From the NCBI RefSeq assembly GCF_019448235.1, contig NZ_CP080409.1:2728001-2792000 (forward strand): a DNA stretch of 64,000 nucleotides, written 5' to 3'. How positions within the stretch are numbered: the stretch's first letter is position 1; the number at the start of each line of letters is the position of its first letter. Origin of the DNA: Nocardioides panacisoli. Lineage in GTDB: Bacteria; Actinomycetota; Actinomycetes; Propionibacteriales; Nocardioidaceae. The position numbers were made by a program, and so were the translations under genes. Under the pieces are notes generated by a model, which did not search any database, was not told the DNA's origin, and worked only from the letters and a program-made list of their open reading frames with translations. Positions 60,245 to 64,000 of this stretch are shown here, piece after piece.

Positions 60245-61510
60245 TCAGGTCGCCCGCACCGCGCCGATCGGCTCGGGCGAGAAGCGCGGGAAGATCGCGG
60301 CCGGCGAGGCACCGAGCCGATGGCTGATGACCTCCGAGAGCACACTGCGGTAGTCGGTGGTGACGAGCAGGTCGTCCTCGACACTGTCGGTCAGCCCCGG
60401 CCAGGTGCCGTAGTAGCCACCCCGCACGCCGGCGCCCAGCAGCAGCATCACGTTGCCGTGGCCGTGGTCGAGCCCGTAGTTGTCGTTCTCCTTGGTGCGG
60501 CGGCCGAACTCCGAGAGCGTCACCACGGTGACGCGTTCCGCGAGCGGCCCCAGGTCGGTGAAGAACGCCGCCAGCGCGGTCGCGAACTCCGTCGTCATCT
60601 CCTGCATGCGCCCCCACGCCAGCGTGCCGAGATTGTCGTGATGGTCCCACGAGCCGTGGTCGATGGTGATGATCTCCGCCCCCAGGTCCCCGCGGATGGT
60701 GCGTGCTGCCGCGGCCAGCGCGAGGCCCAGGCTCGAGTTCTCCGGGTACGCCGCCCGGTGCCGCGGCGCGGGGTCGCCCTCCCGCACGGGGGTGAAGGCG
60801 TCGACCACCTCCAACGCCCGCCGCGCGCCGTCGCCGAGCGGCCCCGGGGCATCACCCCAGGTCGTGGCGATCGACCGGGTCCGGCTCCCCGGCCCGGGCT
60901 CGTCGCCCAGGAGCCGCATGTCCTCGATGGTGCGCGCCGCGGTGACCGGACGCGGCCCGAGCAGCGAGGTCGGCACGGTCGCCGAGCCGAGCTGGACCCC
61001 GCGCAGCGGATGGGCCGCGCGGTCGCGACCCACCAGCCGGTTGAGCCAGCCGACCCGGTCGGTGGTGCCGGGGTCGGCGTCCTCGACGGCCTCCATCGCC
61101 GCGAAGTGGGACCGGTTGGGCGTGGGCAGCCCGGTGGCGTGGACGGCGGCCACCCGGCCGGCGTCCCACAGCGGCAGCAGCGGTGCGAGGTGGGGGTGCA
61201 GCCCGAAGAAGCCGTCGGAAGCCAGCAGCTGCTCGCCCGGCACGGCGATCGTGGGCCGGGCGGCGGCGTACACGGGGTCGCCGTGCGGCACGACCAGGCT
61301 CATCCCGTCCACGGCGCCCCGCATCGAGAGCACGACCAGCACCTGTGGGGCCGAGCGCGTGGCGGCGTAGGAGGTCTCCATGAAGGCGGTGCCGACCATC
61401 GCCGTCGTCGACCCGCCGAGCAGTGCCCCGCGCAGCAGTCCGCGGCGGGAGAGGGCGGCGTACTCCGGGCAGCCGCAGGATCCGCCGGCGTCGGTCGGGT
61501 GGTCGGTCAC
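60245..61510 (-). CDS. Tat-exported DUF1501 protein
   Basis: This 421-aa protein has a twin-arginine signal (LSRRGLLRGALLGGSTTAMVG) after a Cys-rich start (GGSCGCPEY). QVLVVLSMRGAVDGMSLVVPHGD and EIITIDHGSWDHHDNLGTLAWGRM follow. VTVVTLSEFGRRTKENDNYGLDHGHGNVMLLLGAGV is the sulfatase/alkaline-phosphatase-like core of DUF1501. The conserved His/Asp could bind metal. It starts 7 bp after the DUF1800 gene stop, and the pair is a widespread two-gene unit of unknown function. Confidence 0.88.
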   Translation of the reverse strand: MTDHPTDAGGSCGCPEYAALSRRGLLRGALLGGSTTAMVGTAFMETSYAATRSAPQVLVVLSMRGAVDGMSLVVPHGDPVYAAARPTIAVPGEQLLASDGFFGLHPHLAPLLPLWDAGRVAAVHATGLPTPNRSHFAAMEAVEDADPGTTDRVGWLNRLVGRDRAAHPLRGVQLGSATVPTSLLGPRPVTAARTIEDMRLLGDEPGPGSRTRSIATTWGDAPGPLGDGARRALEVVDAFTPVREGDPAPRHRAAYPENSSLGLALAAAARTIRGDLGAEIITIDHGSWDHHDNLGTLAWGRMQEMTTEFATALAAFFTDLGPLAERVTVVTLSEFGRRTKENDNYGLDHGHGNVMLLLGAGVRGGYYGTWPGLTDSVEDDLLVTTDYRSVLSEVISHRLGASPAAIFPRFSPEPIGAVRAT

Positions 61511-61517
61511 GGGCGCT

Positions 61518-63092
61518 TCACCGCTCCATGTGGGCGGGGGAGTCGAGGAGCACGGTCAGCAGCAGCGGCATCCCCTCGTCCGCCACCCGGTGGTCGGCGG
61601 TGATGATCGTCGACGGCTCGCACCCGGTCGCCTCACACGCCGCACGCAGCAGCACCGACGTCGACCGGAGACCGAGCAGGGTCCGCGACAGGTGGTCGAC
61701 CAGCGCACCGAAGCGCAGGGCCCGCTCGGGCAGCCACGACGTCGGCTCCCGGTGGGTGATCGCCTCGGTGGGCCATGCCCGGGCCGCCATCTGCTGGTGC
61801 AGGTCCAGCGAGGCGAGGAACCGTGCCGTGGAGGACCAGGCGAGCCCGTCGTCCGGCCGGCCGTCCGGCGTCCCCCAGCCGAAGGGGTAGTTGCCGAGGT
61901 CCTTGGCCTGCCACACCGTTCCCTGCGCGGCGGAGGCGTCGCTGATCGGCGCCGCCAGGCGGGCGCCGAGGGCACGGTAGGTGGCGACCACGTCCTCGTC
62001 GGAGGTGCGGACCTTGGCCTGATCGGCGGCGCGGAACTCCCCGGTGTCGACCAGCACCCGCAGCACCGGTGCGATCGCGGTGTCGTGGTCGAGGTAGGTC
62101 TCCGCGAGGCGCGCCACCACCGCCGCGGACGGCTCGTCGCCGATGAACCGCACCGCCAGCTTGCGGGCGATCCGCTCGGCCGTCGCCGGGTGTCGCGCCA
62201 GGTGGCGCAGGTACGCCGACACCGCCGCGGTGCCGTCGGCCTCGGCGTTGTCGTGGGTGAAGTCCATGACCCGCACCGCACCGGTCCAGTGGCTCGCCGG
62301 GTCGTAGGCGTGGTCCCACGTGCGCCACTTGTCGACGCGGTGGCCGGTCAGCAGCAGCGCCGAGGCCCGGACGTCCGCCTCGTCGTAGTGCCCCCGGCCG
62401 ACGGTGTGCAGCTCGAGCAGCTCGCGGCCGAGGTCCTCGTTCGGCGCGTCCTTGAGCGAGTTGGCGTTGCTCAGGTAGAGCGCCATCGCCGGGTGCAGGA
62501 TCGCGGCCGCCAGCAGCTCGTCGAACCGCCCGAGGGCGAGCCGCCGCAGCTCCCGGCCGTACGCCGGCCGGTGGGGCCCGACGAGGCCCTCGGCGGGCAC
62601 GTGGAAGTGGTGCTCCCAGAACTCCGCCATCATCTCCCAGACCTGCTGCTCGCCGTGGATGCGTCGCGCCAGCGCCCACCGCTGGTAGTCGATGTCGACG
62701 TGCCAGAAGGAGGGGAGGTCCCCGCTGCGGACCCGGTCGGCGAGCTCGGTGTGCGAGGCGGTGACGGTGGGCCACCAGGCGGCGGTGGCGGCGTACCACT
62801 CGTCGTCGGCGTCGGTCGCGTCGTCGGTCAGCTGCGCCTCGAACCACGCACGGAACCCGCCGGCGCGCTCCACGCGCTCCTGCAGTTCGGGCGTCCAGCC
62901 GTAGCTGAAGCGGGTGAGCGCGTGGCGCGTGGCGGGGTCCGGGACCGCCGTGGCGACGTGGGAGTGGGGACGGTAGGGCCCGGCCTCGGCCCGTTCGAGG
63001 ACGCTCCCGGCGACGACGGCCGTGCCGGCCGCGGCCACGCCGAACCCGCGCCGGGTCAAGGCCCGGCGCCGGGAGGGTTCGGCAGGGAGCAT
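61518..63092 (-). CDS. Tat-exported DUF1800 protein
   Basis: This 524-aa protein has a twin-arginine signal (LTRRGFGVAAAGTAVVAGSVL). The DUF1800 body has HALTRFSYGWTPELQERVERAGGFRAWFEAQL, WEMMAEFWEHHFHVP, and LSNANSLKDAPNEDLGRELLELHTVG, then GHYDEADVRASALLLTGHRV. The LKxxPNEDxARELLELHTxG block is the family hallmark. ATG at 63092 is chosen because it begins just before the signal. Cotranscribed with the DUF1501 gene, so they probably form one extracytoplasmic system. Confidence 0.88.
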   Translation of the reverse strand: MLPAEPSRRRALTRRGFGVAAAGTAVVAGSVLERAEAGPYRPHSHVATAVPDPATRHALTRFSYGWTPELQERVERAGGFRAWFEAQLTDDATDADDEWYAATAAWWPTVTASHTELADRVRSGDLPSFWHVDIDYQRWALARRIHGEQQVWEMMAEFWEHHFHVPAEGLVGPHRPAYGRELRRLALGRFDELLAAAILHPAMALYLSNANSLKDAPNEDLGRELLELHTVGRGHYDEADVRASALLLTGHRVDKWRTWDHAYDPASHWTGAVRVMDFTHDNAEADGTAAVSAYLRHLARHPATAERIARKLAVRFIGDEPSAAVVARLAETYLDHDTAIAPVLRVLVDTGEFRAADQAKVRTSDEDVVATYRALGARLAAPISDASAAQGTVWQAKDLGNYPFGWGTPDGRPDDGLAWSSTARFLASLDLHQQMAARAWPTEAITHREPTSWLPERALRFGALVDHLSRTLLGLRSTSVLLRAACEATGCEPSTIITADHRVADEGMPLLLTVLLDSPAHMER

Positions 63093-63216
63093 CGGCAGAC
63101 CTCGGCGCGTCGGAGCGGGAGGCGCGCCGCCGAGCCGACGAATCCCCCAGTCGCAGCACTGTAACCGGCGGTCGCGGGCTCCCGGCCGTCCCACCCCGCG
63201 GCGACCGGGTGCTGAC

Positions 63217-63222
63217 TACCGT
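63217..63222 (+). promoter_or_regulatory. -10 element, leaderless start
   Basis: TACCGT lies 6 bases before the ATG at 63229. Confidence 0.4.
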
Positions 63223-63228
63223 GGGCCC

Positions 63229-63657
63229 ATGAAGATCAGCCGATCGGTCGCGACGACCGCGAGCCCCGACGCCGTCTACGCCTACCTCAGCGACTTCACC
63301 ACCACCAACGAGTGGGACCCCGGGACGGTGGAGACCACCCGGGCCTCCGGCGACGGCGGTGTGGGGACGACCTACGACAACGTCTCGGAGTTCAACGGAC
63401 GCCGCACCGAGCTCACCTACGAGGTCGTCGACCTCGACCCCGGCCGGCGCATCGAGCTCCACGGTGAGGGCAAGAGCGCCACCGCCGTGGACGTGATGGA
63501 GATCGAGCCGACCGAGCACGGCTGCCGCGTCACCTACACCGCCGACATCCGCCTCAAGGGCGTGCTGCGGCTGGCCGAGCCGTTCATCCGCGGCGCCTTC
63601 ACCAAGCTCGGCGACGAGGCTGAGGTCGGCCTGCGGGACGCGCTCGAGAAGCTCTGA
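63229..63657 (+). CDS. SRPBCC-family protein
   Basis: This 142-aa protein has an SRPBCC fold: KISRSVATTASPDAVYAYLSDFTTTNEWDPGTVET, GVGTTYDNVSEFNGRRTELTYEVVDLDPGRRIELHGEGK, and a C-terminal helix GDEAEVGLRDALEKL. It resembles the polyketide-cyclase/dehydrase group that binds lipophilic molecules. Ligand unknown. Divergent from the DUF1800 gene with a leaderless-type promoter. Confidence 0.83.
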   Translation: MKISRSVATTASPDAVYAYLSDFTTTNEWDPGTVETTRASGDGGVGTTYDNVSEFNGRRTELTYEVVDLDPGRRIELHGEGKSATAVDVMEIEPTEHGCRVTYTADIRLKGVLRLAEPFIRGAFTKLGDEAEVGLRDALEKL

Positions 63658-63692
63658 GCCGGCGCGCCCCGGCGGGCCGGCGGCGTACGCCG

Positions 63693-64000
63693 TCAGTCGA
63701 CCGCGTGGTCCTTGAGGCGGTAGACCGCCGAGCGGCGGGCGGCCTGCGCGTTGACCTCGGCACCCTCCGGCGTCAGCGGCGTCACGTCCTCCGGCGCGAG
63801 CTCGCCGGTGCGCAGGTCGATCTGCTCGCTGCCGTAGCGCAGCACCGAGGCGGCGACCGCCGCGACGGGCACGGCCAGGAAGGCGCCCATGATGCCGAAC
63901 AGGGTGCCGCCCGAGGCGACCGCGATCAGGATGATCCCGGCGTGCAGCTGCATGGTGCGACCCTGCAGGAAGGGCTGCAGCACGTTGCTCTCCACCTGCT
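63693..64000 (-). CDS. AI-2E family transporter (PerM-like), C-terminal part (cut by window edge)
   Basis: Only about 102 codons are inside the window. The sequence LQPFLQGRTMQLHAGIILIAVASGGTLFGIMGAFLAVPVAAVAASVLRY is the conserved C-terminal end of the UPF0118/AI-2E exporter family, with the GxxGxxLAVPxxA motif. A cytoplasmic tail of about 50 residues follows to the stop at 63693-63695. The N-terminus lies beyond the window. Substrate cannot be stated. Confidence 0.88.
   Translation of the reverse strand, partial: QVESNVLQPFLQGRTMQLHAGIILIAVASGGTLFGIMGAFLAVPVAAVAASVLRYGSEQIDLRTGELAPEDVTPLTPEGAEVNAQAARRSAVYRLKDHAVD

Overview
The window is a high-GC (roughly 70%) chromosomal segment spanning the replication origin of an actinomycete. 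Gene order closely follows the origin region of Mycobacterium tuberculosis: dnaN-dnaA-oriC-rpmH-rnpA-yidD-yidC-jag-rsmG-parA-parB on one side, then trxA/trxB-anti-sigma-sigM-murJ-DUF6049-pcnA, then ino1-padR-ponA-GT87-rpsF-ssb-rpsR-rplI-dnaB. Codon style, leaderless promoters, a FemX/alanine-racemase-like pair beside rpsF and an abundant palindrome of the type ggtcgagcctgtcgagacc suggest Propionibacteriales (Nocardioides-like). The taxon is an inference.

Layout. 1-5830: origin with DnaA boxes on both sides of dnaA, then ribosomal protein L34, RNase P, membrane insertion and rsmG. 5104-8275: chromosome partition (parA, parB, three perfect parS sites and a degenerate one). 8276-14111: lipid acyltransferase, aminotransferase, thioredoxin system with a SigR/SigH-type promoter, and SigM with its anti-sigma factor. 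14101-21618: pseudokinase, lipid II flippase MurJ, DUF6049 envelope protein and CCA-adding enzyme. 21656-30335: metabolic and regulatory genes (TetR-controlled patatin/monooxygenase/SDR operon, semialdehyde dehydrogenase, GNATs, secreted nuclease). 30420-41299: inositol phosphate synthase, PadR, PBP1, GT87-type protein, FemX/racemase pair, endonuclease IV, and the rpsF-ssb-rpsR-rplI operon. 41380-45152: MATE transporter and dnaB, preceded by a DnaA-box cluster.

45153-51785 is an accessory island between dnaB and a GNAT gene. It carries an IS3-type transposase remnant, a reverse transcriptase fused to a nitrilase domain (DRT type 1-like, a family known for phage defence), and a convergent, apparently undescribed membrane-anchored HNH protein with a large unrecognised C-terminal domain. 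Copies of the decamer TGCAGACTCG lie at both edges in mainly opposite orientation, which suggests mobile-element ends. This island is the best candidate for an undescribed system.

51786-64000 holds variable genes: a serine hydrolase, an ArsR/VOC pair, a truncated haemoglobin divergent from an OhrR-like regulator, a regulator with an N-terminal LuxR helix-turn-helix, a methyltransferase/amine-oxidase pair, a TetR/hydrolase pair, a Tat-exported DUF1501/DUF1800 pair and a truncated AI-2E-family transporter gene. No tRNA, rRNA or CRISPR array was seen.
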